Below are positions 1-8,756 of a DNA stretch of 64,000 bases, piece after piece; the stretch's first letter is position 1, and every line of letters begins with the position of its first letter. The position numbers were made by a program, and so were the translations under genes. Origin of the DNA: Halalkalicoccus sp. CG83 (GTDB lineage Archaea > Halobacteriota > Halobacteria > Halobacteriales > Halalkalicoccaceae); NCBI RefSeq assembly GCF_037081715.1, contig NZ_JAZDDH010000001.1, positions 2,480,001-2,544,000 on the forward strand, written 5' to 3'. The notes under the pieces are model-generated. The model did not search any database. It worked only from the letters and a program-made list of their open reading frames with translations, and was not told where the DNA came from.

Positions 1-289
1 TCTCGTAGAAGTAAAACTCGTAGATCCGTCCTCGCTCCCGCAGGTAGTTGAGGTAGCTATGGGGGTTCGTCGGGTCCGCAAGCGTCACGAGGTCCGCGAG
101 GAACGGCACCTCCAGCGTCGCCCCCTCGAGCAGCATTCCCTCGTGCCAGTGAAACTCGGCGTCGCGTTCGAGGAAGGCGGCGTCGACGTCCTCCTCGAGG
201 CCATCGAGCAGGGCCGCGAGGCCGAGGTTGAACGGACCGAGACCGACGCCGACGACGTCGTGGACGGATCCTTCGTCGGTCTCGATCAT
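1..289 (-). CDS. Lysine/diamine N6-monooxygenase (siderophore), N-terminal part
   Basis: This is the first 96 codons of a flavin-dependent N-hydroxylating monooxygenase of the IucD/RhbE/SidA family; the rest lies beyond the left edge. Near residue 15 it shows the FAD-binding signature [14 protein letters not shown], followed by an acidic residue pair and the FHWH/ML segment typical of this family. The enzyme hydroxylates the terminal amine of a diamine (here probably 1,3-diaminopropane) using NADPH and oxygen, the first committed step to a hydroxamate. Its ATG overlaps the stop of the upstream acyltransferase (ATGA, 286-289), so it is translationally coupled as the fifth gene of the siderophore operon. 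The family call is firm; the exact substrate is inferred from its neighbours. Confidence 0.85.
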   Translation of the reverse strand, partial: MIETDEGSVHDVVGVGLGPFNLGLAALLDGLEEDVDAAFLERDAEFHWHEGMLLEGATLEVPFLADLVTLADPTNPHSYLNYLRERGRIYEFYFYE

Positions 290-942
290 CGGTGTTCACC
301 CTCGGCGTCGGCTCGAGCGGTCGCTCCGTCGGCGATATCGCCGACGTCGCCGGGCATCGCGGACTCGAAGCGCTCGCGCTCACAGACCACCAGAACGGCG
401 TCCTTCTCGGCCTTCTCGAAGCGAAACTCCCTGCGGGGTTCGAACCCACAGTCCTCGAAGACGTCGATCGCGCGGTCGTTGCGGGCGTCGGGCTCCGCGA
501 TCACCCGATCGGTCTCGGGGTCGCGAAACTGCATGGCGACGACGGCCCGCAACAGCGGGCGGGCGTAGCCCCGACCGAGATACTCCTCGGGGCCGATCAG
601 CAGGTGAACGCCCCGGTCCGTCGGCGCCGCGTCGTAGTGGTTCGCGACGTCGTCTTCGGCGGCCCGGTAACACTCCCAGTAGCTCATCGGGACGTGGTCG
701 AGACAGCCGACGTAGGGCGTGAGGTGGTCGTCCGAGAGCTTCGAGACGAGTCGGTCGCGAAACGCCGGCACGGGAAGGTCGAGCTGCCAGTACGGTTTCA
801 CGTGTTCGCTGCCGAGCCACGCGTGAAGACGGCCGAGGTCACGCTCGAGGGTCGCCTGCCGGAGCGAAATCGTTCGGTCGATGCGTCGGTCGTGGATCTG
901 GTAGTCGTAATCGGCCGCGATGATCGCGTCTGGTCCTGTCAT
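286..942 (-). CDS. Siderophore N-hydroxydiamine acyltransferase (GNAT, IucB/RhbD type)
   Basis: This 218-residue GNAT protein belongs to the group that acetylates hydroxylated diamines in aerobactin/rhizobactin-type siderophores. Visible family features are the HVKPYWQLD segment near residue 47, PMSYWECYR near 85, the acetyl-CoA loop [14 protein letters not shown] near 120, and the C-terminal [16 protein letters not shown] motif. It would transfer an acetyl group from acetyl-CoA to the hydroxylamine made by the monooxygenase. Its start overlaps the end of the IucA/IucC gene by ATGA (939-942) and its stop overlaps the next gene, so it is embedded in the operon. The last 30 residues are Ala/Asp-rich and probably flexible. 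Confidence 0.85.
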   Translation of the reverse strand: MTGPDAIIAADYDYQIHDRRIDRTISLRQATLERDLGRLHAWLGSEHVKPYWQLDLPVPAFRDRLVSKLSDDHLTPYVGCLDHVPMSYWECYRAAEDDVANHYDAAPTDRGVHLLIGPEEYLGRGYARPLLRAVVAMQFRDPETDRVIAEPDARNDRAIDVFEDCGFEPRREFRFEKAEKDAVLVVCERERFESAMPGDVGDIADGATARADAEGEHR

Positions 943-2765
943 TGTCGTCGATCGAATTCGGTGACGAGCGGATTGGTCACGTCAGTGTAGACTGACTGGT
1001 TCTCGAGGTCGTTCTCCAGTTCGTCGAGCCCCCGAAACCGGGTGAGCAGGTTCGCCTTGCAGGGGATCGTCGGTGACTCGAGCAGTGGTTCGAGGAAGTC
1101 CGACGAGGGGCGGTCGTACCGGTCGCAAGCGCGTTCGAGTTCCTCGCGGAGCAACCCCAGCAGCCGCCGTTCCGAGACGAGTCCGGCACAGCCGAACGCG
1201 TTGATCAGGTCGAGAACGTTGTTCAGGATCACGTAGTACCGGAGCCGTTCGTCCGCGATGGCGTCCGCACAGACGGTGTCTGCACGCTCGCCGACCCCGG
1301 GTAGATACGCATCGACCGTCGAGTGGAGCGATTCGGGGAAGTAGAACCCCTGGTTGTCCCGGTAGCGGAACGCGTCGGGGTAGCCCGCCTCGTCGAGGGT
1401 GAGAACGGAGTTCTGCTGGTGGGCCTCGAGGCCCACTCCCTGGACGAGGTAGAGCCAGAGCACCGGTCGGATCCCGATCTCGAGATACCGACGGAACCAC
1501 TCCGCGCTGACCGCCTCCGTCGATCGGCCCTCGTGCTCGGCGATTCCCGCGACGACCCGGCCGAGCCGCGAGGGACCGGCGATGGCGTCCTGGCACAGCG
1601 ACGCCAGGGGGGTCGCGTTCTCGGCGGCCCTACCCTGGAACGGGTTAGCCCGCAGTATCGTCTCCAGTCCCGACTCGCGGTCATCGCCGACGTCGAGCGC
1701 GAGGTACGCGGGATCGCGAACGACATCGAAGGCGGGAAATGCCGCCTCCAGTTCGTCGCCGAACTCGGTGTCGAGGAGTTCGGCGACGGCGACGCCACGC
1801 TCGAGTTCGGGGCGCTTGTTCGTCCGGACTGAATTGGTGATCGTCACGTGCAGCGACGACTTCACCATGAACGGCGCGGTCTCGCTGTAGAGCGTTCGGA
1901 CCGAGGTCGTCGGGTAGAACTCCTGCCCGACTGCGCCGAGGTGTTCGAGGCCGTCGCCGAGGTGACGCCGAACGTGGGGCTGATCGAGGAGGTAGTCGGC
2001 CTGCCAGGGGTGGATCGGCAGGAGAACGTCCTCGCTCTCGACGTGCTCGGCGACGAACGACGCGGACACCGCCGGATCGTCTCGGAGGGCGTCGTTCACC
2101 CAGGTCGCGGCGCTTCGCTCGAGCGCCGAGTCGGTCGTCACGAGATCCGGCTCGGCTCGGAAGTAGTGAAGCGGGAACGAGCCCCGCAGCTCCGGCGCGT
2201 AGGTCGCCCGGTCGCGCGCCGCGATTCCCTGCCGGCTCTTCGGGGTGGGGTGACGATGGTGCCCGAAAACGAGCGCCTGCTCGGCGTCCCGGAACGACTG
2301 TTCCGGGGCGTAGAGCCGGTCGTCGTCGGCCCGTGTCGCGACGAACGACTCGACGTTCTGCTTGCTCCGGAGGACGCGCTCGAGCAGTTCGTCCGGAACG
2401 GCGTCACCGTCGCCGGCGAGCGAGAGGTCCTTCAGGACGAGCGCGGCGAGGGTCGCCGCGTCGACCGGCTGGACCGTCCCGTTCGGGAGCCGGTAGCGAA
2501 CGGGCGTCACGAACAGATGTCGTTCCGTCGGTGAACGATACGCGAGCGGCGCCACCAGCTCGATGCCCTGTTCGGGGAGCATCGCCCGGAGGAGGCCGTC
2601 GGATCCGGGCTCGACGCCGACGGCACCTCCATCGAGAACGTCGTACTCGCCGGTCTCGCGGAGATAGCAGTTGAGGAGGGCGTGGACGGTCGCCGCGTCG
2701 GCCCGTTGGGCGGGATCGACGTCGGTCACCCCGTCCATTACGCGTGGATCGACGCCGGAGCTCAT
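939..2765 (-). CDS. IucA/IucC-family NIS siderophore synthetase
   Basis: This 608-residue NRPS-independent siderophore synthetase condenses citrate with an amine using ATP. Motifs seen in order are GHHRHPTPKSRQG (nucleotide-binding loop, around residue 170), LPIHPWQ, PTTSVRTL, KSSLHVTITNSVRT, EAHQQNSV (around residue 440) and PCKANLLTR near the end (FhuF/IucC C-terminal region). The length is typical. The reading frame stays open far upstream, but that extension is out of frame with the decarboxylase and unlike the family; the ATG at 2765 overlaps the decarboxylase stop (ATGA) and is the sensible start. A second synthetase is usual in such operons and may lie left of the window. Whether it acts first or second on citrate cannot be told. 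Confidence 0.9.
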   Translation of the reverse strand: MSSGVDPRVMDGVTDVDPAQRADAATVHALLNCYLRETGEYDVLDGGAVGVEPGSDGLLRAMLPEQGIELVAPLAYRSPTERHLFVTPVRYRLPNGTVQPVDAATLAALVLKDLSLAGDGDAVPDELLERVLRSKQNVESFVATRADDDRLYAPEQSFRDAEQALVFGHHRHPTPKSRQGIAARDRATYAPELRGSFPLHYFRAEPDLVTTDSALERSAATWVNDALRDDPAVSASFVAEHVESEDVLLPIHPWQADYLLDQPHVRRHLGDGLEHLGAVGQEFYPTTSVRTLYSETAPFMVKSSLHVTITNSVRTNKRPELERGVAVAELLDTEFGDELEAAFPAFDVVRDPAYLALDVGDDRESGLETILRANPFQGRAAENATPLASLCQDAIAGPSRLGRVVAGIAEHEGRSTEAVSAEWFRRYLEIGIRPVLWLYLVQGVGLEAHQQNSVLTLDEAGYPDAFRYRDNQGFYFPESLHSTVDAYLPGVGERADTVCADAIADERLRYYVILNNVLDLINAFGCAGLVSERRLLGLLREELERACDRYDRPSSDFLEPLLESPTIPCKANLLTRFRGLDELENDLENQSVYTDVTNPLVTEFDRRQ

Positions 2766-4249
2766 GCAGCCACCTCCCGGGTCCCGCTGACCGTCGTCCC
2801 GCAGTCGCGGACGGCCTCGAGAATCGCTCCGACGTCCTCGAGGGTCGCAGTCGGGTTCAGCAGGGTGAGTTTCAGGCTGGTGGCGCCGTCGACCTCGGTG
2901 CGGGCCACGACCGCCCGCCCGTCCGCGAGGAGCTCCCGCCGGACGGCGGCGTTCAGCCGGCTCGTCTCCTCGTCGGTCATCCCCTCGTGGGGTCGGTAGC
3001 GGAAGACGACGGCGTTCAGCGTCGGATCGCCGAGCAGTTCGAAGTCGTCGGCCGATCCGAGTAACTCGGCGACCTCGTCGGCCAGCGCGAGGGTCCGTTC
3101 GACGAGGGCGGCCATCCCCGACCGCCCGAGCGTCCGGAACGCGACGTAGGGCTTCAGCGCGTCGAACCGGCGAGTCGTCTGGACGGACTTCGCGACGAGG
3201 TTCGGTACCCCGCGGTCGTCGTCGGCCTCGGGGTTGAGGTAGGCGGCGTTGCGGGCCATCCACCGGAACGTCCCGCCGTCCCGAACGAGGAGCGCTCCAC
3301 AGCTGATCGGCTGGTAGAACAACTTGTGGAAGTCGACGGCGACGGAGTCGGCCCGTTCGAGTCCCTCGAGGAGATCCCCGTACTCGTCGCTCACGGCGAG
3401 TGCCCCGCCGTAGGCCGCATCCACGTGGAACCAGAGGCCATGTTCGGCGGCCGAGTCGGCGAGAGCGTCGAGCGGGTCGATGCTGCCGAAGTCGGTGGTG
3501 CCCGCGGTGCCGACGAGAGCGAACGGAGCGGCCCCTCGATCCCGGAGGGCCGCGAGCGTCGTCTCGAGCGCGTCGGGCTCCATTCGACGGTCGCCGTCCG
3601 TCGGGACGGTAACGACGGCGTCCTCGCCGAGTCCGAGATGGTGCGCGGCCTGCTTCGCGGTGAAGTGGGCTTCGGCCGAGCAGAGGACCCGCAACGAGTC
3701 GGCCTCGGGGGGAAGGCCCTCGTTTTGGACGTCTCGGTCGAACTGGCGGGCGCAGTACCGATCGCGGGCGAGCAACAGCGCCTGGAAGTTCGACTGGGTG
3801 CCGCCACTCGTGAAGACGCCGTCCGCCTCCCTGGGAAGGTCGAACAGGTCACAGAGCGCGTCGACGACCCGCTCTTCGACCACCGTGGCGGCGGGCGCCT
3901 GATCGAACGAGTCGAGCGACTGATTCGTCGCCGACAGCAGCGCCTCGGCGGCCAGTCCCGGAACCATCGGCGGACACTGGAGGTGGGCTCCACACCGCGG
4001 GTTCGACGGGTCGACCGAGTGTGCCAGTACCCGTTCGGCGACCTCGTCGAGCGTCGTCTCGAGACCGCGTCCCTCCTCGGGGACGACGGGGTCGCCGAGG
4101 GACTCCGAAAGCGCGTCGGGAGCGGCACCCGAGTACGGGTCCTCGCGATCCGCGACCACGTCGAGCACGGCGTCGATCGCCTGCTTCATCGCCGCTCTGT
4201 ACTCGGCGTCGCCGCGGTCGGTTCCCAGAAACAGTCCGTCCGTGCTCAT
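2762..4249 (-). CDS. Pyridoxal-phosphate L-2,4-diaminobutyrate decarboxylase
   Basis: This 495-residue group II PLP decarboxylase is probably specific for L-2,4-diaminobutyrate, giving 1,3-diaminopropane. Features are TSGGTQSNFQALL (phosphate cradle, about residue 147), EAHFTAKQA, HVDAAYGG (PLP ring-binding Asp, about residue 277) and the Schiff-base lysine in VDFHKLFYQP (Lys309). The gene follows the aminotransferase with an ATGA overlap (4246-4249) and overlaps the synthetase gene the same way. Substrate choice rests on the adjacent diaminobutyrate aminotransferase; by sequence alone it could be another aromatic or acidic amino acid decarboxylase. Confidence 0.87.
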   Translation of the reverse strand: MSTDGLFLGTDRGDAEYRAAMKQAIDAVLDVVADREDPYSGAAPDALSESLGDPVVPEEGRGLETTLDEVAERVLAHSVDPSNPRCGAHLQCPPMVPGLAAEALLSATNQSLDSFDQAPAATVVEERVVDALCDLFDLPREADGVFTSGGTQSNFQALLLARDRYCARQFDRDVQNEGLPPEADSLRVLCSAEAHFTAKQAAHHLGLGEDAVVTVPTDGDRRMEPDALETTLAALRDRGAAPFALVGTAGTTDFGSIDPLDALADSAAEHGLWFHVDAAYGGALAVSDEYGDLLEGLERADSVAVDFHKLFYQPISCGALLVRDGGTFRWMARNAAYLNPEADDDRGVPNLVAKSVQTTRRFDALKPYVAFRTLGRSGMAALVERTLALADEVAELLGSADDFELLGDPTLNAVVFRYRPHEGMTDEETSRLNAAVRRELLADGRAVVARTEVDGATSLKLTLLNPTATLEDVGAILEAVRDCGTTVSGTREVAA

Positions 4250-5619
4250 GCGCTCACCTCTCGGGTTCCTTTCCGCCCCTCAAGGACGGACGCGACGGCC
4301 TCGTCGAAGATCGTCGCGATCTCGCCGATCTGTTTCGCGGAGACGATCAGCGGCGGGAGGAACCGCGCGGTGGCGCTTTCCCGACCGCCGAGTTCGATGA
4401 TGAGACCGCGATCGAAACACTCGGCCTGTACGGACTCGGCGAGGTCGCCGTTCGGAGCGTGAGGACCCGGCCCGCTCCAGTCGGCATCCCGGTCGACGAA
4501 CTCGACGCCGAGCATCAGGCCGCGACCGTGCACGTCGCCGATCGCGTCGAACCGTCCGGCGGTCGATTCGAGTCGGTCACGCAGGCGTGCGCCGACGCCG
4601 GCGGCGTGATCCGCGAGGTCGTGCTCGAGGACGTGATCGATCGTCGCTTCGCCGGCGGCCATCGCGAGCTGGTTGCCGCGGAACGTACCGGCGTGAGCGC
4701 CCGGCTCCCAGACGTCGAGCGATTCGTCGTAGACGACGACCGCGAGCGGCAGACCGCCGCCGATGGCCTTCGAGAGCGTGAGGACGTCGGGCGAGATATC
4801 AGCGCGTTCGAACGCGTACAGCTCGCCCGTGCGACCGAGGCCCGTCTGGATCTCATCGAGGATCAGCGGAACGTCGCGCTCGCGAGTGATGCGTCGAATT
4901 TCCCGGAGCCACTCGTCGGGAGCGGGGACGGCGCCCGCCTCGCCCTGAACCGGTTCGAGGATCATTCCGGCGGGCTCCGGAACGCCACTTCCGGGATCCG
5001 AGAGGAGTCCCTCGACGTACTGGCTGGCCGTTCGGTGCCCCTCCTCGCCGCCGATACCGAAGGGACAGCGATAGTCGGACGGATACGGGAGGTGATGGAC
5101 GTCGTTCATCAGCCCTGGAATCGGCTCCTTGGCATCGGTATCACCCATCAGGCTGAGCGCGCCGTTCGTCATCCCGTGGTAGGCGCCCTGGAACCCCAGC
5201 ACGCTCCGGTTTCCCGTCGCAGTCTTGACGAGCTTCAAGGCCGCCTCGACGGCGTCCGTACCGGCGGGGCTACAGAATTGAATCTTTGCGTGTTCGCTGA
5301 ACTCGTCGGGAAGACTCTCGAAGAGCGAGTCGACGAACCGCTCTTTCGTCGGCGTAGAGACATCGAGGGTATGGATCGGTCGATTAGCATCCAACGTTCG
5401 TTCCATCGCCTCGATTACTCGGGGGTGGTTATGCCCGAGCGCGAGCGTGCCTGCCCCGGCGAGACAGTCGTAGTAGTCGTTCCCATCCATGTCCGTCACG
5501 CGTAGTCCTTCTGCCTCGCGGATGGCCAAGGGAAGGTGACGTGGATACGTTCGCGCGTTCGATTCCCGCTCGGCCTGTTGAGAGAGTATCGTGGCGTTTC
5601 CCGTATCCCGGTAGCTCAT
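4246..5619 (-). CDS. Diaminobutyrate-2-oxoglutarate aminotransferase
   Basis: This class III aminotransferase of 457 residues makes L-2,4-diaminobutyrate from aspartate semialdehyde and glutamate, the entry step of the siderophore pathway. It has the family's CLAGAGTLALGHNHP segment (about residue 52), FCSPAGTDAVEAALKL (PLP phosphate site), ILDEIQTGLGRTG (about residue 253) and the catalytic lysine in TLSKAIGGGLP (Lys284). It is the first gene of the leftward operon. A GGAGGGAG Shine-Dalgarno match sits just upstream of the ATG at 5619. Related enzymes of this class act on ornithine or 4-aminobutyrate; the partner decarboxylase makes diaminobutyrate the best reading. Confidence 0.88.
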   Translation of the reverse strand: MSYRDTGNATILSQQAERESNARTYPRHLPLAIREAEGLRVTDMDGNDYYDCLAGAGTLALGHNHPRVIEAMERTLDANRPIHTLDVSTPTKERFVDSLFESLPDEFSEHAKIQFCSPAGTDAVEAALKLVKTATGNRSVLGFQGAYHGMTNGALSLMGDTDAKEPIPGLMNDVHHLPYPSDYRCPFGIGGEEGHRTASQYVEGLLSDPGSGVPEPAGMILEPVQGEAGAVPAPDEWLREIRRITRERDVPLILDEIQTGLGRTGELYAFERADISPDVLTLSKAIGGGLPLAVVVYDESLDVWEPGAHAGTFRGNQLAMAAGEATIDHVLEHDLADHAAGVGARLRDRLESTAGRFDAIGDVHGRGLMLGVEFVDRDADWSGPGPHAPNGDLAESVQAECFDRGLIIELGGRESATARFLPPLIVSAKQIGEIATIFDEAVASVLEGRKGTREVSA

Positions 5620-5693
5620 CGGCCGCTCCCTCCGTACCAGGTCGGAACCGCTGCGGCGGTCGTCGCTTGTATACTTGCTCGTCGCATCCGTAC

Positions 5694-5709
5694 TTTAGGC
5701 TTGCCTAAA
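5694..5709. promoter_or_regulatory. DtxR/IdeR-type iron box 1
   Basis: A perfect 7+2+7 inverted repeat, TTTAGGC-TT-GCCTAAA, matches the core of operators bound by iron-dependent DtxR/IdeR/SirR-type repressors. It lies between the presumed TATA element (5711-5720) and the expected transcription start of the siderophore operon, so a bound repressor would block initiation. Iron control of this operon is inferred from the box and from the gene content. Confidence 0.75.
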
Positions 5710-5710
5710 A

Positions 5711-5720
5711 GATGATAAAG
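5711..5720 (-). promoter_or_regulatory. TATA-like element of siderophore operon
   Basis: Read leftward, CTTTATCATC stands about 90 bases before the aminotransferase ATG and between the two iron boxes. Archaeal TATA elements sit about 25 bases before the start site, which would place the start near 5690 and give a leadered transcript, in keeping with the good Shine-Dalgarno sequence at 5626-5633. Confidence 0.5.
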
Positions 5721-5729
5721 GCTCCGGAT

Positions 5730-5745
5730 TTTAGGCTAGCCTAAA
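5730..5745. promoter_or_regulatory. DtxR/IdeR-type iron box 2
   Basis: A second perfect palindrome, TTTAGGC-TA-GCCTAAA, lies with its centre 36 bp from that of box 1. It is upstream of the TATA-like element, over the expected BRE/TFB contact region. The two boxes differ only in the central dinucleotide, as expected for a double operator of a metal-dependent repressor. Confidence 0.75.
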
Positions 5746-5756
5746 GACGAACTGAC

Positions 5757-6112
5757 ATGCAAGGGGTCGGATCGATCTCAGAAAAGGGCACCGGAGGCCA
5801 TCTCGAATGGACGGTACGGGATGTTCGTTCGCCGGATCACAACGGTGTATGGCGAGCCCCGCAGGGACCTTCTCGGGACGACCGCGAACGTCATCAGCGG
5901 CCGCGTTCCTGGTTAGTCGTCGATTCGCGAGCAGCAACTACGCTCGGACGACGTACCGATCCGTGCCAACGGTGTCTCTGTGGTCCGAGAGGAAGCGCTT
6001 CATCCGATGGGTCGGCGATGTCGGACCTGCTCGTGAGCTCTCACTCCTTCATCGATCTAGGACTACTGCTAACACTATTCACGCCTCTTTATGCCTTCAT
6101 AAGTAATAGTTA
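5757..6112. other. Intergenic stretch without a convincing gene
   Basis: Open frames of 60-120 codons exist on both strands but have weak codon bias, mutually overlap and match nothing I recognise. The last 30 bases hold CTTTATGCC (6087-6095), a TATA-like element placed about 23 bases before the next ATG, so the gene that follows is probably transcribed almost without a leader. Confidence 0.45.
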
Positions 6113-7075
6113 ATGATGATGATGAACACGTCATCATACTTCGTTTCACAAGGAATCAACCGGCGAACAATGCTCCAGGGAGTCGGTGCTACACTCATCG
6201 GATCGATGGCTCTTAGCGGGGTAGCTGGTGCTCGGCCGTCACATCGAGGCGCTCCCGAGACCGCAGTCGGAGAAGGAGTCGACGTCCTCGGCAGTGGCAG
6301 CGACAACGTCTGGACGTCGGCCACGGTCAACGAGGCAAACAAGCCGATACGGCTCAGCATTCGGATGACGGGAGATGCATTCGACCATCTCACCGGTCTC
6401 CCGGAGGGGGAGCACTTCCATCTCGATTTCCCCGACGTAGAGGGGTTGAACTACACGTTCGCGGGGATCGACTGGAACCCACAGGGCCACCCGCCGGTCG
6501 GCATTTGGTCCGTACCCCACTTCGACCTCCACTTCTACTTCGTGGAGGAGGCTGACGTAGAGGCCATCACCGCTCCCGGGCCGCTCCCGCTGGTCGGAGT
6601 TGCGACTTACGACCTCCCCGAGGAGCAGTTCCCCACCGACTACGTTTACGAGGAACCTCGGTTCATCATCAAAAACATGGGCGAACACATCTACAACGAG
6701 AACACGCCCGAGTTCCATCCGGGAGGGACGTTCACCCACACCTACATCTACGGCGTGTATGACCCGAGCATCGACTTGGACGAGCCGGATGGGACGGTCG
6801 ATCTACCGATCGGACCGGATGGATCCACGGTCTCGGTCAACACCTACAGCGGCGATGGAACTGGCGAACTCACGTTCACCGAACCGATGATCACTGAGGA
6901 GTTCCTCCGGTCGGATCAGTTCCTCGAGCAGGGGGAAGTCAGCGTACCCGTCGAAACGCCGGCGGTCTTCCCCACGGCCGGATACTACCCGACCGAGTAC
7001 GTGATCCGGTACTGCGAACGCGACGACACGTACGAGATCTCGCTCGAAGGGATGGAGTGGTTCGAGGGGCAGTAG
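6113..7075 (+). CDS. Tat-exported protein resembling the TTHB210-like/DUF5602 family
   Basis: This 320-residue protein has a twin-arginine signal (NRRTMLQGVGATLIGS, then AGA) at residues 17-40, so it is probably exported folded. The mature part has GEHFHLDFP, HPPVGIWSVPHFDLHFYFV and a later FHPGGTFTHTYIYGVYDP; the histidine-rich PHFDLHFY segment is what I associate with DUF5602/TTHB210-like secreted proteins, and clustered histidines suggest a metal site. The start is a run of four ATG codons; any of them could be used. It stands alone, next to a block of secreted hydrolases. The function is unknown and the family assignment is from memory of the motif only. Confidence 0.65.
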   Translation: MMMMNTSSYFVSQGINRRTMLQGVGATLIGSMALSGVAGARPSHRGAPETAVGEGVDVLGSGSDNVWTSATVNEANKPIRLSIRMTGDAFDHLTGLPEGEHFHLDFPDVEGLNYTFAGIDWNPQGHPPVGIWSVPHFDLHFYFVEEADVEAITAPGPLPLVGVATYDLPEEQFPTDYVYEEPRFIIKNMGEHIYNENTPEFHPGGTFTHTYIYGVYDPSIDLDEPDGTVDLPIGPDGSTVSVNTYSGDGTGELTFTEPMITEEFLRSDQFLEQGEVSVPVETPAVFPTAGYYPTEYVIRYCERDDTYEISLEGMEWFEGQ

Positions 7076-7406
7076 GACCATCAGCAGCTACGACATCGAG
7101 GACGATCCGGTCACTCCCCCCGGACTGGCTGGCGATCCTAGCGTGGACTAGAAAAGGTATGGACCGGTCTTGGAGACGCCCTACTTCGTCGGGCGGAATC
7201 TCGACCCGCCTCGATCCATCCGTTCCATGTGGACTGACTCTCCGTGATGACCGAATAGCAGTCGGTATCTCTGGGGTCGAGATGGGGCTGTCACGGATGT
7301 ACGTCGATACGGACCACCTGCTGACCAGTTGGCCGGAGGTCTATCCTCCTGAGTCACTAGCTGACGCATCGAACGCAATGGAAGGAGATCTCCTCCGGGA
7401 GACGAT
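7076..7406. other. Intergenic stretch, no gene supported
   Basis: This gap lies between two convergent genes (rightward DUF5602-like, leftward subtilase). Open frames of up to 127 codons occur on each strand, but their composition looks like read-through of non-coding DNA. No promoter is expected here. I see no clear RNA gene or repeat. Confidence 0.4.
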
Positions 7407-8756
7407 TCACTCCTGTAGCGCTGCTGCGGTGTCGAGATAGCCACCTCGTCCGTAGTATTTCTTCTCGTAGTCGTCAGGAATCTCAGCAGTCCGTAGCAAA
7501 GTCGTTCTGACCTGGTTGCTGTTGTAGTGCTGATTGGCGCTTTTCACGAGGGCAGCCGCCCCCGCTACCTGTGGTGCAGCCATTGACGTTCCCGCAAACC
7601 AGCCGTATCCGTAGTCGGTGCCGAGATAGGCACCGTCCTCGGCGAAGTTCGGATACGCTACCGTGTTCACGACGTTATCGTATTTGGAATCACCGCCCTT
7701 CCCACCTGGAGCGGCAAGATCGATCGCACCGACGCCGTGTGTCGTGTAGGTCGCCGGTGAGTACGGGGGTTCCTCGTAGTTGCCAGTCTCGGGATCGAAG
7801 CCGACGGGGCCGGTCGCACTGGTCGTGATGCCACCAGCAGTCTGGGACGAGTCCGTTTCGTCTTGGTTGAACTGGAGGCTCTCACCCCAGTTGCCACTTG
7901 CATGGGTGTGGAGTGTCCCTCGTCGCCGTGCATGGTTCCCGACTCGCTGGTGGACTCGCCCCCAGAATTCCCCCCAGCCTTCGCTGCGCATCTCCCACGT
8001 CCAGCCAAGGCTGAGGTTCACAGCGTCACAACCGATCTCGGCAGCATAGACGAGAGCCGCAATCACCGATCCCATCCACGTCTCGCCCCAGTACTCAGGG
8101 GGCAGATCCTGTCGACCCCGGCTACTGAGTACCGCATCGAAGACACGCAGATCGACGAGGTCCGTGCCTGGAGCGGAACCGACGACACCACCGTCTCTCC
8201 GATCGTTAGCAGCAACGATACCCGCAACGTGTGTGCCGTGCGCTCCGCCGTACGGCTCTCCGACTCCATACTCATCGCTAGCAAAGCTCTTCGAGAGATC
8301 GAGATCGACCTGGCCATCGAGATCGGGGTGACCAGCCGCGATACCGGTATCGATTATCGCGACGCGAGTGCCCTCCCCTCTAGTGATCTCGTGGGCCTCT
8401 GGAACCCCCTGATCATGCTTGTCCCACTGATAGCCGAAGAGATCGGTTCCTTCCTCGGGATACTCGAATCTGTCCTGCCGCACCGGCTGATACGGACCGC
8501 GTGCCATCCGCCTGTCCGACACAAAGGCGGCTCGTGAATCGTCGAGCCGTGCTTCGGTTGCCCGCACTACGAGGAGATCGACGGGACTCAAATCATGGAC
8601 GATCTCGAGGCCGTCGTCGTTTTGAAGGCCTTTGCTGTCAACGATGAACCGCTGGGTCGAATCACCTGCTGCGAGCGACGATCCCAGCGTGAGAGCGCCA
8701 AGCGATCCCCCTGCTGCTTTCAGCACGCGTCGGCGGTGAAGGGATAGCTCTGTCAT
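7407..8756 (-). CDS. Tat-exported subtilisin-like serine protease (S8)
   Basis: This 449-residue subtilase has all catalytic residues: Asp136 in AIIDTGIA, His173 in HGTHVAGIVAA, the oxyanion Asn289 in HASGNWG and Ser391 in FAGTSMAAPQVAGA. Residues 1-30 are a Tat signal (LHRRRVLKAAGGSLG), and residues 31-110 look like an inhibitor I9-type propeptide. This is the organisation of halolysins, although the C-terminal extension of classic halolysins is absent and the protein ends soon after the Ser motif. Its ATG overlaps the stop of the upstream carboxypeptidase (8753-8756), so the two secreted peptidases are made together. It is probably an extracellular endopeptidase for nutrient scavenging. Confidence 0.92.
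   Translation of the reverse strand: MTELSLHRRRVLKAAGGSLGALTLGSSLAAGDSTQRFIVDSKGLQNDDGLEIVHDLSPVDLLVVRATEARLDDSRAAFVSDRRMARGPYQPVRQDRFEYPEEGTDLFGYQWDKHDQGVPEAHEITRGEGTRVAIIDTGIAAGHPDLDGQVDLDLSKSFASDEYGVGEPYGGAHGTHVAGIVAANDRRDGGVVGSAPGTDLVDLRVFDAVLSSRGRQDLPPEYWGETWMGSVIAALVYAAEIGCDAVNLSLGWTWEMRSEGWGEFWGRVHQRVGNHARRRGTLHTHASGNWGESLQFNQDETDSSQTAGGITTSATGPVGFDPETGNYEEPPYSPATYTTHGVGAIDLAAPGGKGGDSKYDNVVNTVAYPNFAEDGAYLGTDYGYGWFAGTSMAAPQVAGAAALVKSANQHYNSNQVRTTLLRTAEIPDDYEKKYYGRGGYLDTAAALQE

Noticed and set aside
2766-3263. Long upstream extension of the IucA/IucC frame
   Set aside because: Arg/Pro-rich sequence unlike the family and fully antiphase to the decarboxylase gene, whose motifs are complete. 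The ATG at 2765 with ATGA overlap is the real start.
7057-7440. 127-codon rightward frame between the DUF5602-like and subtilase genes
   Set aside because: Starts inside the previous gene, has no motif and converges into the subtilase 3' end; no promoter.
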